Program-made: the position numbers and the translations under genes | From: Prevotella sp. UBA2456 | GTDB lineage: Bacteria; Bacteroidota; Bacteroidia; Bacteroidales; Bacteroidaceae | Length of the DNA stretch: 64,000 nt | Assembly: GCA_002342415.1 (NCBI GenBank) | Contig: DDPY01000056.1 | Coordinates: 892-64,891, forward strand | Reading direction: 5' to 3' | Notes under the pieces: generated by a model | Databases searched by the model: none | Seen by the model: the letters and a program-made list of their open reading frames with translations, nothing else | What the model was told of the DNA's origin: nothing | Shown here: one piece after another, positions 1 through 9,500 of the stretch | Layout: each line of letters begins with the position of its first letter | How positions within the stretch are numbered: position 1 is the stretch's first letter

Positions 1-542
1 GCATAGCCCCACTTCTCGCGCTCCAGGTCGGCAGGTGTCAGCTGCACCTTGGCACCCAGCTTCACCTTCCTGAGTTCTTTGAATGTCACGTAGGCCAACA
101 CCTCGCGCTCGTGGAACCGAGCCTCCTGGGGCAGTATCCATGCCACAGGCTCGCGAGGCTCAAACTTGCTCTCTGCCGGCTTCGAGGTCAGCACCACTCC
201 CGACTCAGGTGCCGTCAGAGTGGTGGTCGCCAGCTGCGAGCGGACGCTGACAAGGGGAGTGCCGGCTGCCACCTCCTGACCGTTGGTGGCTACCACATGA
301 TGGACGATCCCCCCGTACGGGACCGTAATCGCCTTGGCCTCTGCAAACGGGAATACAACGGCTTGGGCCCTGACGGTATAGTTGACCTTGCCAGACATAC
401 ACCAGAAGATGGCCACGCCGCACAGCAAAAGCAGCGTGGAGAGCATCAGCCAGAGTCCGGGAGAAACCACCCGTGGCATCTCCTTGAGTTCGCTCCTGTC
501 GTCAAGAGCTTGTAATGCTTCCTCGTTAAATATCTCAGACAT
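1..542 (-). CDS. HlyD-family secretion adaptor, N-terminal part (3' end beyond window)
   Basis: About 180 residues are visible. A short cytoplasmic N-terminus (MSEIFNEEALQALDD) is followed by one membrane helix at about residues 28-48 and then the first half of a lipoyl/barrel-sandwich hairpin (VPYGGIVHHVVATNGQEV). This is the layout of periplasmic adaptor proteins that link an inner-membrane ABC exporter to the outer membrane. The start 'IFNEEALQALDDRSEL..VVSPGLWL' resembles the adaptors of NHLP/NHLM-type peptide (RiPP) export systems more than multidrug-efflux adaptors; that assignment is from memory of the family and is tentative. The ATG at 542 follows a good Bacteroidales promoter. The partner ABC transporter/peptidase should lie beyond the left edge. 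Confidence 0.75.
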   Translation of the reverse strand, partial: MSEIFNEEALQALDDRSELKEMPRVVSPGLWLMLSTLLLLCGVAIFWCMSGKVNYTVRAQAVVFPFAEAKAITVPYGGIVHHVVATNGQEVAAGTPLVSVRSQLATTTLTAPESGVVLTSKPAESKFEPREPVAWILPQEARFHEREVLAYVTFKELRKVKLGAKVQLTPADLEREKWGY

Positions 543-627
543 ATAATATAGTTGTAAAACAGCCCGCAGTTGTCGTAAATTAGAATGTTAGTATTTGAAA
601 ATGCGCGGCTATTTACGTTTGGCGGTG

Positions 628-659
628 CAAATATATAAATAAATAAGCAAACTACCAAA
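628..659 (-). promoter_or_regulatory. Bacteroidales promoter for the HlyD-family gene
   Basis: On the minus strand a -33 TTTG (656-659) and a -7 TATATTTG (628-635) are separated by 20 nt, the usual Bacteroidetes primary-sigma spacing. This predicts a leader of about 80 nt before the ATG at 542. Between here and the terminator at 765-811 I see nothing else. Confidence 0.7.
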
Positions 660-764
660 TAATTCTCACTTTATTTTAACCTGGAATACCTAATAAAAAT
701 CTTCAAAAAAACTTGGCGGTTACATTTTTAATACCTACCTCAGCAGCCGAAAACTAGAATCAAA

Positions 765-811
765 AAAACAGGCTGCGACTTACAGGAAGTCAGCAGCCTG
801 CTTTTTTTTAT
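765..811 (-). terminator. Rho-independent terminator after the esterase-GH3 gene
   Basis: CAGGCTGC-GACT pairs with AGTC-a-GCAGCCTG (one bulged base) around a short loop. A-tracts/T-tracts on both sides let it work in either direction. It lies just downstream of the GH3 stop and separates that gene from the HlyD-family promoter. Confidence 0.8.
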
Positions 812-845
812 ATCCTAGTATTGATCTATACTACGAAATCAGTGG

Positions 846-3800
846 TCAGAGTTCTAGGCTGAGTTTCTTCAGGTCGCGGTCGGCGGAGCTGGTGCCGTAG
901 AGGATTTCGTAATGGCCGCGGCGCACGCGCATGGTGTTCGTCTCGGGGTCGAAGAACTCGAAGCTCATGGGCGACAGCTTGAGGGTGACCTGTTGCTGCT
1001 GACCAGCCTGCAGTTCGACGCGCTGGAAGGCACGAAGGGTCTTCAAGGGAGCCTCCGGGTCGTCGAGATAGCGGATATACACCTGCACGGTCTCGGCTCC
1101 GTTGCGTCGACCCGTATTGGTGACGGGGACGGTGACTTCGCAGATATCGGTATTCTCGACAAACTCGTAGCGGCCCTCGCCGACCTCGAAGGTGGTGTAG
1201 GACTGGCCATAGCCGAAGGGGAACAGGGCATCGTTGAAGTAGCGATAGGTGCGGCCGCGCATGGAGTAGTCCTCGAAGTCGGGCAGCTGGTCGCTGCGCT
1301 TATAGAAGGTGACGGGCAGCTTGCCGCTGGGGTTGTAGTCGCCGAAGAGCACGTCGGCCACGGCATTGCCACCCTCCTCGCCGGCATACCATGCCTGCAG
1401 GATGGCATCGCAGGTCTCCATCTCTGGTTCGAGGGCAATGGCCGAGCCGGAGCAGTTGACAAAAATGACGGTCTTGCCAGCCTGCTTGAGGGCTTTCAGG
1501 AAATCGCGCTGCACCTTGGGGAGCTCGATATGGGTACGGTCGCCACCCTTGAAGCCATCGATGTTGACGGGCATTTCCTCGCCCTCGAGCGATGCCGAGA
1601 TGCCACCCACGAAGACGACCTTCTGAATGCCCTCCAGCCGGGCGATGGCCTGCTGATAGTCGATGGGCTGTTCCTTGGCGATATTGATCTTGAGGTTGGC
1701 ACCCCAGGTCTTGACAAACTGGAAGCGCACCTCGATGCGATAGTCCTTGCCCTTCTCGCCCTGAATGGCCGTGCGGACGGGCGTGGTACGCCAGGTGTGC
1801 TGCACGAACTTCTGCTCGCCGTTGACATAGAGTTCGAAGTGGCCGCAGCCTTCGACGTTGATGACATACTCGCCCGACTGCTGTGGGGTGAACGTGGTCT
1901 CATAGCGGGCAGAGAAGTCCTCAATCTTCACCCCAGGGGCGAAGTTGTGCATACCAGCCGTAGTGACAGCGAGCGGAGTGGTGTAATACTGTGTAGTAAC
2001 GGGGCGTCCCTTCATGTCGGTATTGTTCCAGAAGGTGCCCTTGAGTCCCCGCTTGCCGTCCATCGTGCAACAGGTGTTCATCAGGCAGTCCATCACCTTG
2101 TCGTAAGTGAGGTCGCAGCCAGGGAACGAGACGACTTTAGTGTTTTTGGCCTTGATGCCGTCGAGGATGGTGACGGTATGGTTGGGCACGCCATTATAGT
2201 TGCCCCATAGGAGCGGCTTGTCGTCGGCATTGGGCCCGATAACGGCAATGGTCTCGCCGCTGTGGGCAGCCAAGGGCAGGATGCCACCCTTGTTCTGGAG
2301 CAGCACCATCGACTGGCGCGCCATCTCGAGTGCCAGCTGGCGGCTCTCCTTGGTGTCCATAGCCGAATAAGGAATCTTGGACCACTCGACCAGCGAGGGG
2401 TCGTCCATCTCGCCCAGGTCGAAGCGTCCCTCCAACAGCCGCAGCACATGCTTGTCGACCTCGTCCTCGGTGATCAGTCCGCGGCGCACTGCCTCAGGGA
2501 TGGAGGCATAGGTATAGCCAAAGCCGCACTCCACATCGGTGCCGGCCCGCGTGCCTACAACGGAGGCGTGGACAGCATCGGAGGAGGACTTATGCGACGT
2601 ATAGAAATCGGTGACAGCCCCACAGTCGCTGACCACGAGATAGGGGAAGCCCCACTCCTGGCGCAGAATCTGCTGCAACAGGCGCTGTGAGCCGCAGCAG
2701 GGCTCGTCGTCGAGGCGCTGGTAGGCACACATCACCTCGCGCACCTTGCTATGCTGCACCAGATACTTAAAGGCTGGCAGATAGGTCTCCCACAGGTCGC
2801 GCGGCGAGACGTCGGTGAGGTTGGCCGTATGGCGGGTATATTCCGGCCCGCTGTGTACGGCATAGTGCTTGGCACAAGCCCAGAGCTTACGGTATTTGGC
2901 ATCCTCGGGACCTTGCAGGCCGCGCACGACGGCATCGCCCATGATGGAGGTGAGATAAGGGTCTTCGCCATAGGTCTCCTGTCCCCTGCCCCATCGCGGA
3001 TCGCGGAAGATGTTGACATTGGGTGTCCAGACGCTCAGGCTGTGAAACTTCTCGTCCTCGCCAGAGCCGCGATACATACGCTCGTTGTATTGGGCACGAA
3101 ACTCGGTAGAAGCTACATCGAACACCTTATATAATAAGTCAGGGTTCCACGACGAGGCCATGCCTACGGGTTCTGGGAACACCGTCACATTGCCCATATT
3201 GGCTGCTCCATGCAGGGCCTCGCTCCACCAGTAGAACTTCTTGATGCCCAGACGGGGAATGGCAGGACTCTCGTCCTGCATGAGCAGTGCCTTCTCTTCC
3301 AGGGTGAGTCGCTTGCAGAGGTCGGCAGCGCGCTCACGAGCCGAGAGATGGGGATTCTGATAGCGCGGACGCACCTGATAGCCCAGCAGCTGGAGCATCG
3401 TCTCGCCATAGCGGCGCCCCAGCTCGCGATAGCCCGCCACGTCGAAGTGCAGCTTGTCGGGCAGGTTGGAACAGCCTGCAGAGGGGATGACGTGGGCAGT
3501 AGGAATGGTCTGGGGCAGGGCGTTGATCTGACTGTTCATGGCGACACACTGGCCTTCGCCGTCCGCCTGCACCACCTCGCCTACCAACAGGGGCACCTGC
3601 GCGGCCTGGAGGTGCAAGTCGCTCAACAGGCGCTGATAGACGCTCTGCACCTTGCCTGCCCAAGTGGCCTCGCCCGTATTCGACTCTCCCTGATGCATCA
3701 GTATTCCCTTGATGACTCCATCCTGCTGTGCCCGCCTGGCCAGCGATACCAGTCGCTCATAGGGATTGTTGTCGTAGGCTTTCAGCATGCCTTTCATCCA

Positions 3801-4208
3801 GTCGGGAGCCTTTTCGGCATAGGCAGCTATCTCGTCGGGCATGAAGCCCTCGATACGGATGCCACCGATAGCGACATGAACCACTCCCACCCTGATATGC
3901 TGGGGCAGCGACTCGATGAGCGTGCGTCCGAACCAGTCGGCAGGCGACAGTCCCGTGTTGGGACGGCACAAGGGGGCAGCGGCCTCGCACCACTGACCTT
4001 TAGTCCGGCCCCGCTGCGGATCGTCGACGGCAGGCATGAGAAGAAAACGGGATCCAGGAGTCGCTATATCCTCTGCTTCAGGCTGGGCAGCCCCCTCCAT
4101 GTTCGACTGTCCGAAGCACAGGAAGATATAGAAATTCGGATCAACAGCGGCATTCGCTCCAAGGAGCCGGGTGGCCAGCAGCACCCCTAACAGGAAAAAG
4201 CGTTTCAT
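846..4208 (-). CDS. Secreted bifunctional esterase (SASA/CE6-like) - GH3 beta-xylosidase fusion
   Basis: 1,120 residues. The start at 4208 was chosen because it opens a signal peptide (MKRFFLLGVLLATRLLGANA); an in-frame ATG 27 codons upstream lies upstream of the predicted -7 element. Residues ~25-280 form an SGNH/sialate-O-acetylesterase-like esterase: nucleophile block GQSNM (Ser35), HQGESN (172-177), catalytic DKLHFD (251-256). Residues ~285-1,110 are a GH3 enzyme with the nucleophile in VVSDCGA (Asp528), a PA14 domain inserted at about 750-890, and a C-terminal fibronectin-III-like domain. Known family roles: deacetylation of xylan plus release of xylose from oligosaccharides, probably in the periplasm. 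It diverges from the GH5-xus operon and shares its operator. The specific substrate is inferred from context. Confidence 0.9.
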   Translation of the reverse strand: MKRFFLLGVLLATRLLGANAAVDPNFYIFLCFGQSNMEGAAQPEAEDIATPGSRFLLMPAVDDPQRGRTKGQWCEAAAPLCRPNTGLSPADWFGRTLIESLPQHIRVGVVHVAIGGIRIEGFMPDEIAAYAEKAPDWMKGMLKAYDNNPYERLVSLARRAQQDGVIKGILMHQGESNTGEATWAGKVQSVYQRLLSDLHLQAAQVPLLVGEVVQADGEGQCVAMNSQINALPQTIPTAHVIPSAGCSNLPDKLHFDVAGYRELGRRYGETMLQLLGYQVRPRYQNPHLSARERAADLCKRLTLEEKALLMQDESPAIPRLGIKKFYWWSEALHGAANMGNVTVFPEPVGMASSWNPDLLYKVFDVASTEFRAQYNERMYRGSGEDEKFHSLSVWTPNVNIFRDPRWGRGQETYGEDPYLTSIMGDAVVRGLQGPEDAKYRKLWACAKHYAVHSGPEYTRHTANLTDVSPRDLWETYLPAFKYLVQHSKVREVMCAYQRLDDEPCCGSQRLLQQILRQEWGFPYLVVSDCGAVTDFYTSHKSSSDAVHASVVGTRAGTDVECGFGYTYASIPEAVRRGLITEDEVDKHVLRLLEGRFDLGEMDDPSLVEWSKIPYSAMDTKESRQLALEMARQSMVLLQNKGGILPLAAHSGETIAVIGPNADDKPLLWGNYNGVPNHTVTILDGIKAKNTKVVSFPGCDLTYDKVMDCLMNTCCTMDGKRGLKGTFWNNTDMKGRPVTTQYYTTPLAVTTAGMHNFAPGVKIEDFSARYETTFTPQQSGEYVINVEGCGHFELYVNGEQKFVQHTWRTTPVRTAIQGEKGKDYRIEVRFQFVKTWGANLKINIAKEQPIDYQQAIARLEGIQKVVFVGGISASLEGEEMPVNIDGFKGGDRTHIELPKVQRDFLKALKQAGKTVIFVNCSGSAIALEPEMETCDAILQAWYAGEEGGNAVADVLFGDYNPSGKLPVTFYKRSDQLPDFEDYSMRGRTYRYFNDALFPFGYGQSYTTFEVGEGRYEFVENTDICEVTVPVTNTGRRNGAETVQVYIRYLDDPEAPLKTLRAFQRVELQAGQQQQVTLKLSPMSFEFFDPETNTMRVRRGHYEILYGTSSADRDLKKLSLEL

Positions 4209-4243
4209 ACGAATAGTATATTTATAATTAAGATTCACTGCTG

Positions 4244-4310
4244 CAAAGATACGGATTTTCGCTGAGACTTGCTTTAGAGTCTGTATCAATTTCTATTCTG
4301 ATTGTAACAA
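4244..4310 (-). promoter_or_regulatory. Operator and -7 element of the esterase-GH3 gene
   Basis: Read on the minus strand: TTGTTAC (4304-4310), 14 nt, TTGATAC (4283-4289), 31 nt, then -7 TATCTTTG (4244-4251). The 21-bp half-site period and the 31-nt gap to the -7 box are exactly those of the two plus-strand xylan promoters. The second half-site has one mismatch. No recognisable -33 TTTG is present, as expected for an activator-dependent promoter. Confidence 0.65.
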
Positions 4311-4375
4311 CGAGATTTCAGGGTGTTTTTGCGGCGTGTAACAAAACCCTTTTGTGCTGTAATTGCGCTGAGGGC

Positions 4376-4442
4376 ATGTTACAAACAACAAAGTCCATGT
4401 TACGGACGGCAAACTCCTTTACCTTATAAATATATATCTTTG
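4376..4442 (+). promoter_or_regulatory. Operator and -7 element of the GH5 gene
   Basis: Direct repeat ATGTTAC (4376-4382) and ATGTTAC (4397-4403), 21 bp apart, followed 31 nt later by -7 TATCTTTG (4435-4442). The half-site next to the promoter would lie near -40, where an activator could contact RNA polymerase; no -33 TTTG is seen. After the predicted transcription start there is a leader of about 165 nt before the ATG at 4617, in which I see no further feature. Confidence 0.7.
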
Positions 4443-4616
4443 CACCCGAAATTCAATGTAACTTTTTCGAAAAAACCATTCATTCTCAAAGTAAGCTTAG
4501 ACAGTTAATAAGAGTTAGTAGTTTTGGTATGTAAAACTTTTCAAAACGGGGGCCGGCGTGAGTCTCCCCCCTTCTCTCAAGAAAACAATGTAAAGAACTA
4601 AAAATATAAAACAACA

Positions 4617-6428
4617 ATGCATGAGCAACTAAATCGAGCAAGAATCTTGCTACTGAGCCTGTTCCTGGCAGGAAGCATCGGAACGGCTTGCGCCCAGACG
4701 AAGCCTTCGGCCCTCCATGTGGAAGGACTGTTCCTGGTGAATGCCGAGGGACAGCGTGTCAATATGCACGGCTGGGCCCAGACCTTCAGTCCCTGGTTCA
4801 ACGAGCAGGGGACGAAGTGGAATGACTACAACGTGAACGGATGCCTGAGCTACAACAAGGGCATCATTGACAACATCCTGAAGGCCGGATGGAAGATGAC
4901 CTTCGTGCGACAGCACATGGACCCCTACTGGAGCAACACCCCCGGCAAGCAGACCACAGGCGAGAACGACATCTCGGCGTTCGACTTCGAGCGCTTCAAG
5001 ACCTATCTCGACCTCATCTTTGTGCCGATGGCCGAATATGCCATCTCGAAGGGGCTCTACGTAGTGATGCGCCCGCCAGGTGTCTGCCCGGAGACGATAG
5101 CCCTTGGCGATGCCTATCACCAGTATCTGAAAAAGGTGTGGGCGCATGTGGCCCAGCACGAGAAGCTGAAGAACAACGGTGCCGTCCTGTTTGAGTTGGC
5201 CAACGAACCCATACATATCAATAATGGTACGCGCGACAGGGACGAGGTGATGACACAGTATATGCAGGAGATTGTAGACGTGATACGCCAGCACTGCCAC
5301 AACATTCTCCTCGTTCCAGGGCTCGGCTATCAATCCAACTATGCGGGGTTTGCCAAATATCCCATCCAAGGCGACAACATCGGATTTGCCGTACACTGCT
5401 ATCCCGGATGGTATAACGGCGGTCACGGCGACGACGACGTAACAGTGAACTATCGCGACTTCAAGCGAGGCTGGGATCAGCAGATACTGCCTGTGGCCGT
5501 TACCCATCCCGTGGTGGTCACCGAGATGGACTGGGCTCCCTCGAAGTACAAGTCGTCGTGGGGCAAGTCGAATACGGGCACAGCAGGCGGAACGGGCTTC
5601 GGAGCCAACTTCATGCGCATCTGCGAAGAGACGTGCAACGTCAGCTGGCTGACCTTCACCGATGGCAACCTGCTGGCACAGTATGACGACTCAAAGCCTG
5701 ACGGGCAGACCTTCCTCACCGACCCCGAGGCCTGTCCACGTCCTATCTTCCGCCAATATCAGTACTATGCCTCGCCAGCGTACCAGGAACTCATCAACCA
5801 GCCCGACTACAAGCCAGCCTTCAAGGAGGAGCCATTGTTCTCGCTCACGGAGGAATGGCTGAACCCAAGCATCTGGGAACAAGGCACCTTCGACGAGGAG
5901 ACAGGCAAACTGGTGACAGGAAAATATGGCTTTGGCGGTTGGCAGTATGCCAACGGTGTGGACCTGTCGGCATACAAATACCTCGTGGTGGAACTGTCAC
6001 AGCCACAGTCTGCAGGAGCGTCCTTCCGTCTCTTCGACGTGAACAACTACTGGAGCTGTCCCTACCGCATCAGTTTTGGCAACCAGACCAAGGTGACCAT
6101 TGACCTGCACCAGATGAAGGCCTACAAAGACGATGCCTGCACCCAGTACGACCACGACGTAGACCCGTCGCATATCTACATAGCCGGCTTCTGGACCTAT
6201 GGCAGTACACCCGTCTACATCAAGAGCGTGTTCCTGAGCAACGACGGAGAGACCTCCGGCATGACGGAGCGATGGTCATTAGACAACGTTCAGGACGGTA
6301 GTACGCGTATGGAATACTACTCGCCAGACGGCAGGAGACTGGCTGTTCCGCAACAGGGCGTAAATATTGTAAAAGTAACGGATAATCACGGAAAAACAAA
6401 GATTATAAAAGTATGTTACAAAAGATAA
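4617..6428 (+). CDS. Secreted GH5-family endo-beta-glycanase (probable xylanase/glucanase)
   Basis: 603 residues. A signal peptide (about 1-26, ending ACAQ) is followed by a GH5 TIM barrel. The acid/base glutamate is in FELANEP (Glu197) and the nucleophile in VVTEMDW (Glu303). The region after about residue 400 looks like a beta-sandwich accessory module. The C-terminus (YYSPDGRRLAVPQQGVNIVK) matches the tail motif common on secreted Prevotella proteins, possibly a sorting or anchoring signal. GH5 members of subfamily 21 occur in Bacteroidetes xylan loci, so xylanase activity is likely, but the subfamily cannot be assigned by eye. The last codons (VCYK) contain the first half-site of the operator of the next gene. 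Confidence 0.88.
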   Translation: MHEQLNRARILLLSLFLAGSIGTACAQTKPSALHVEGLFLVNAEGQRVNMHGWAQTFSPWFNEQGTKWNDYNVNGCLSYNKGIIDNILKAGWKMTFVRQHMDPYWSNTPGKQTTGENDISAFDFERFKTYLDLIFVPMAEYAISKGLYVVMRPPGVCPETIALGDAYHQYLKKVWAHVAQHEKLKNNGAVLFELANEPIHINNGTRDRDEVMTQYMQEIVDVIRQHCHNILLVPGLGYQSNYAGFAKYPIQGDNIGFAVHCYPGWYNGGHGDDDVTVNYRDFKRGWDQQILPVAVTHPVVVTEMDWAPSKYKSSWGKSNTGTAGGTGFGANFMRICEETCNVSWLTFTDGNLLAQYDDSKPDGQTFLTDPEACPRPIFRQYQYYASPAYQELINQPDYKPAFKEEPLFSLTEEWLNPSIWEQGTFDEETGKLVTGKYGFGGWQYANGVDLSAYKYLVVELSQPQSAGASFRLFDVNNYWSCPYRISFGNQTKVTIDLHQMKAYKDDACTQYDHDVDPSHIYIAGFWTYGSTPVYIKSVFLSNDGETSGMTERWSLDNVQDGSTRMEYYSPDGRRLAVPQQGVNIVKVTDNHGKTKIIKVCYKR

Positions 6429-6479
6429 AAACCGTGTTACACACGAGAAATGCCATTCGCGCGAAACCGCTTATCTTTG
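6413..6479 (+). promoter_or_regulatory. Operator and -7 element of the xus operon
   Basis: ATGTTAC (6413-6419, inside the end of the GH5 gene), then GTGTTAC (6434-6440), 21 bp apart, and -7 TATCTTTG (6472-6479) after 31 nt. The geometry is identical to the GH5 promoter, and the spacer between half-sites is also similar (AAA-rich, ending CC). No -33 TTTG is visible. The leader of about 95 nt contains a 7-codon ORF (6559-6582) whose stop overlaps the xusA start. Confidence 0.7.
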
Positions 6480-6578
6480 CAGCGTCGATGACATCAATCT
6501 ATTCGCACGAACGCTACAGAAGAGATCATTAACGTAATCAAAATAATGTAAAACAACTATGAATCAAAATCTGTCAAA

Positions 6579-9500
6579 ATGAAGAATCTAAAGCAATTGA
6601 TTAGACAGACCGCACTCATGATGATGATGCTGACGTGCAGCTCGCTGCTGTACGCCCAGAGTATCAGCGTCAAGGGTACGGTGACTGATGCAAGCGGGGA
6701 ACCACTCATCGGTGCCTCGGTTGTGGTGAAGGGAAACACTTCCCTGGGTACAGTGACTGATTTCGATGGCAACTACAAATTGAACGTCCCATCGGAGCAA
6801 TCGGTCATCGTCTTCTCGTATGTGGGTATGACCACGCGAGAGGTCAAAGTCGGCAAGCTGCGCGTGATTAACGCCACGCTGCAGGACGACACCCAGCTGG
6901 AAGAAGTGATTGTGGTCGGTTACGGCCAGCAGAAGAAAGCCTCGGTGGTGGGTGCTATCACCCAGACCACAGGTGAAGTGCTGGAGCGTGCCGCAGGTAT
7001 TACCGACATCGGCTCGGCCCTGACGGGTAACCTGCCCGGTGTCGTCACGACGGCCTCGTCGGGTATCCCTGGTGAGGAAGATCCTCAGATCATCATCCGT
7101 GGACAGTCGTCGTGGAACAACTCGTCGCCGCTGGTGCTGGTGGATGGTATCGAGCGCCCGATGTCGAGTGTCGACATCCAGTCGGTAGCCACCATCTCCG
7201 TGCTGAAGGATGCTTCGGCCACCGCCGTCTATGGTGTGAAGGGTGCCAATGGTGTCATCCTGATTACCACCAAGCGTGGTGTCGAGGGTAAGGCACAGAT
7301 CAGCGTATCCGCCAATGCCGTGATGAAGATTCCCTCGATGCTTCCCGACAAGTTCGACTCCTACGATGCCCTGAAGGCTCGCAACGTCGCCATTGAGCAC
7401 GAGTTGAACCTCTACCCTGAGAGTTTCTCGAAGATGCTGCCCATGAGCTTCATCGAGAACTATCGCAACCAGACCACCGTCGAGCAGCGCGAGCGCTATC
7501 CGAACGTAGACTGGCAGCGCGAGATGTTCAAGAAGAGCGTGATGTCGTATAATGCAAACCTGAACATCTCGGGTGGTACGAAGTTTGTGAAATATTTCGC
7601 CAGCGTCGACTTCGCCAGCGAGGGTGACCTGATGAAGACCTTCCCCACCGGGCGCAAATACGACCGCAGCATTTCCTACAACCGCGTGAACGTGCGCTCG
7701 AACCTTGACTTCAGCATCACCAAGAGCACGGTGTTCAAGGTGAACATCGCCGGTTCTAACGGCAAGCAGACCAACCCCTGGGAGCGCGGCCACGAGTGGG
7801 ACGGCGGCGGCAACCTCGGATGGCAGATGTCACAGATGTGGGCTGCTGTCTACAATATCTCGCCCGATGCCTTCCTGCCTCAGTACAGCGACGGCTCGTG
7901 GGGCTTCCTGCCCGGTTCGACCAACGTGAGCAACTCGGCTCAGACCTCCAGCATCGGTGGTGTGCAGACTTGGACCACCACCCGCATCAATACCGACTTC
8001 GTATTGGAGCAGAATCTTGACTTCATCACCAAGGGTCTGTCGTTCCGCGGCATGATTTCGTGGGATAACGTGTTCCGTGAGGACCGCCGCGGTATTGCCG
8101 ACCTGTATAACGACCCACAGCTGAAGTGGATAGACCCGCAGACAGGCATCGCACAGTATAAGCAGCCCTACGAGCAGTACGACCGCTTCGACTACACGAT
8201 GGGTAACAAGTGGACTACCAATGGTGGTGAGGTCAACAACTGGGCCACCCAGCGCAACCTGAACTACCAGCTGCAACTCAACTGGGCCCGCAAGTTCGGA
8301 CTGCACGACGTCACCCTGATGGGTAACTTCGGCCGTCAGGAGTACGCCACCGGTTCGGAGATTCCCCACTACCGCGAGGACTGGGTGTTCCGTACCACCT
8401 ACAACTGGGCTAACCGCTACTCGGTGGAGTTCAACGGTGCCTACAACGGTTCGGAGAAGTTCTCGAAGGACAACCGTTTCGCCTTCTTCGCTTCAGGAGC
8501 CGTAGGCTGGACCATCAGTGAGGAGCCCTTCATGGAGAAGCTGCGCGACAAGCACATCATCGACATGCTGAAGCTGCGTGCCTCCTACGGTGCCATCGGT
8601 GACGACAACGTCGGTGAGCGCTGGATGTACATGAGCCAGTGGGCTTACGGCGGACGTACCGTGCTCGATGTGACCTCGGGCAACGGCTTCAACATCAACG
8701 ATAACAGTACCCCGGGTTCTCCTTACTATTTCTATCGCGAGAAGACCGTGGGTAACCAAGACGTACACTGGGAGAAGGTAAAGAAGTTCAACTTCGGTAT
8801 TGACTACGGATTCCTGGGCGGACTGATTGCTGGTTCGTTCGATATCTTCAGCGACCGCCGTACCGACATTCTGGTGGGTGGCTCGCAGCTCGTGCCTGCT
8901 TACTTCGGTCAGAGCCCCGCATGGGTGAACCTGGGTGAGGTGAAGACACACGGTTACGAGTTGGAGGTACGCCTCAACAAGGTATTCCCCAATAAGATGC
9001 GTGTCTGGGCTAACCTGAATATGACCCACGCCATCAACGAGGTGGTGAAGCGCGACGACCCCAGCCTCTATCCTACCTATCGTATGCAGGGTGGCTATGC
9101 CATCGGCCAGTACCGCTCCTTCATCGACAAGGGTATGATGCAGACCTACGACGACCTGTACGGTTCGCCTAAGCACGACTCCAGCGACGACCAGAAGCTG
9201 CCCGGCGACTACTACATCGTCGACTTCAACGGTGACGGTCAGGTGGACAACACCAACGACAATGTGCCTTACGGCTATACTGGTTCGCCTCAGAACACCT
9301 ACAACGCCACCATCGGCTTCGAGTATAAGGGTTTCTCGTGCTTCGCACAGTTCTATGGCGTGACCAACGTCACCCGCGATGTCACGATGATCAGCCTCTC
9401 CGACCCCATGCTGGCTAACGTCTACGACCAGGGAACCTGGTGGAGCGACGACCACCTGAATGCCAAGGTGCTGACACCGCGCTTCAACACAAAGCCCTCT

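Noticed and set aside
912..2210. Long open frame antisense to the esterase-GH3 gene
   Set aside because: Product is low-complexity (Leu/Val/Gly/Asp/His-rich) and mirrors codon bias of the real gene; no domain or promoter.
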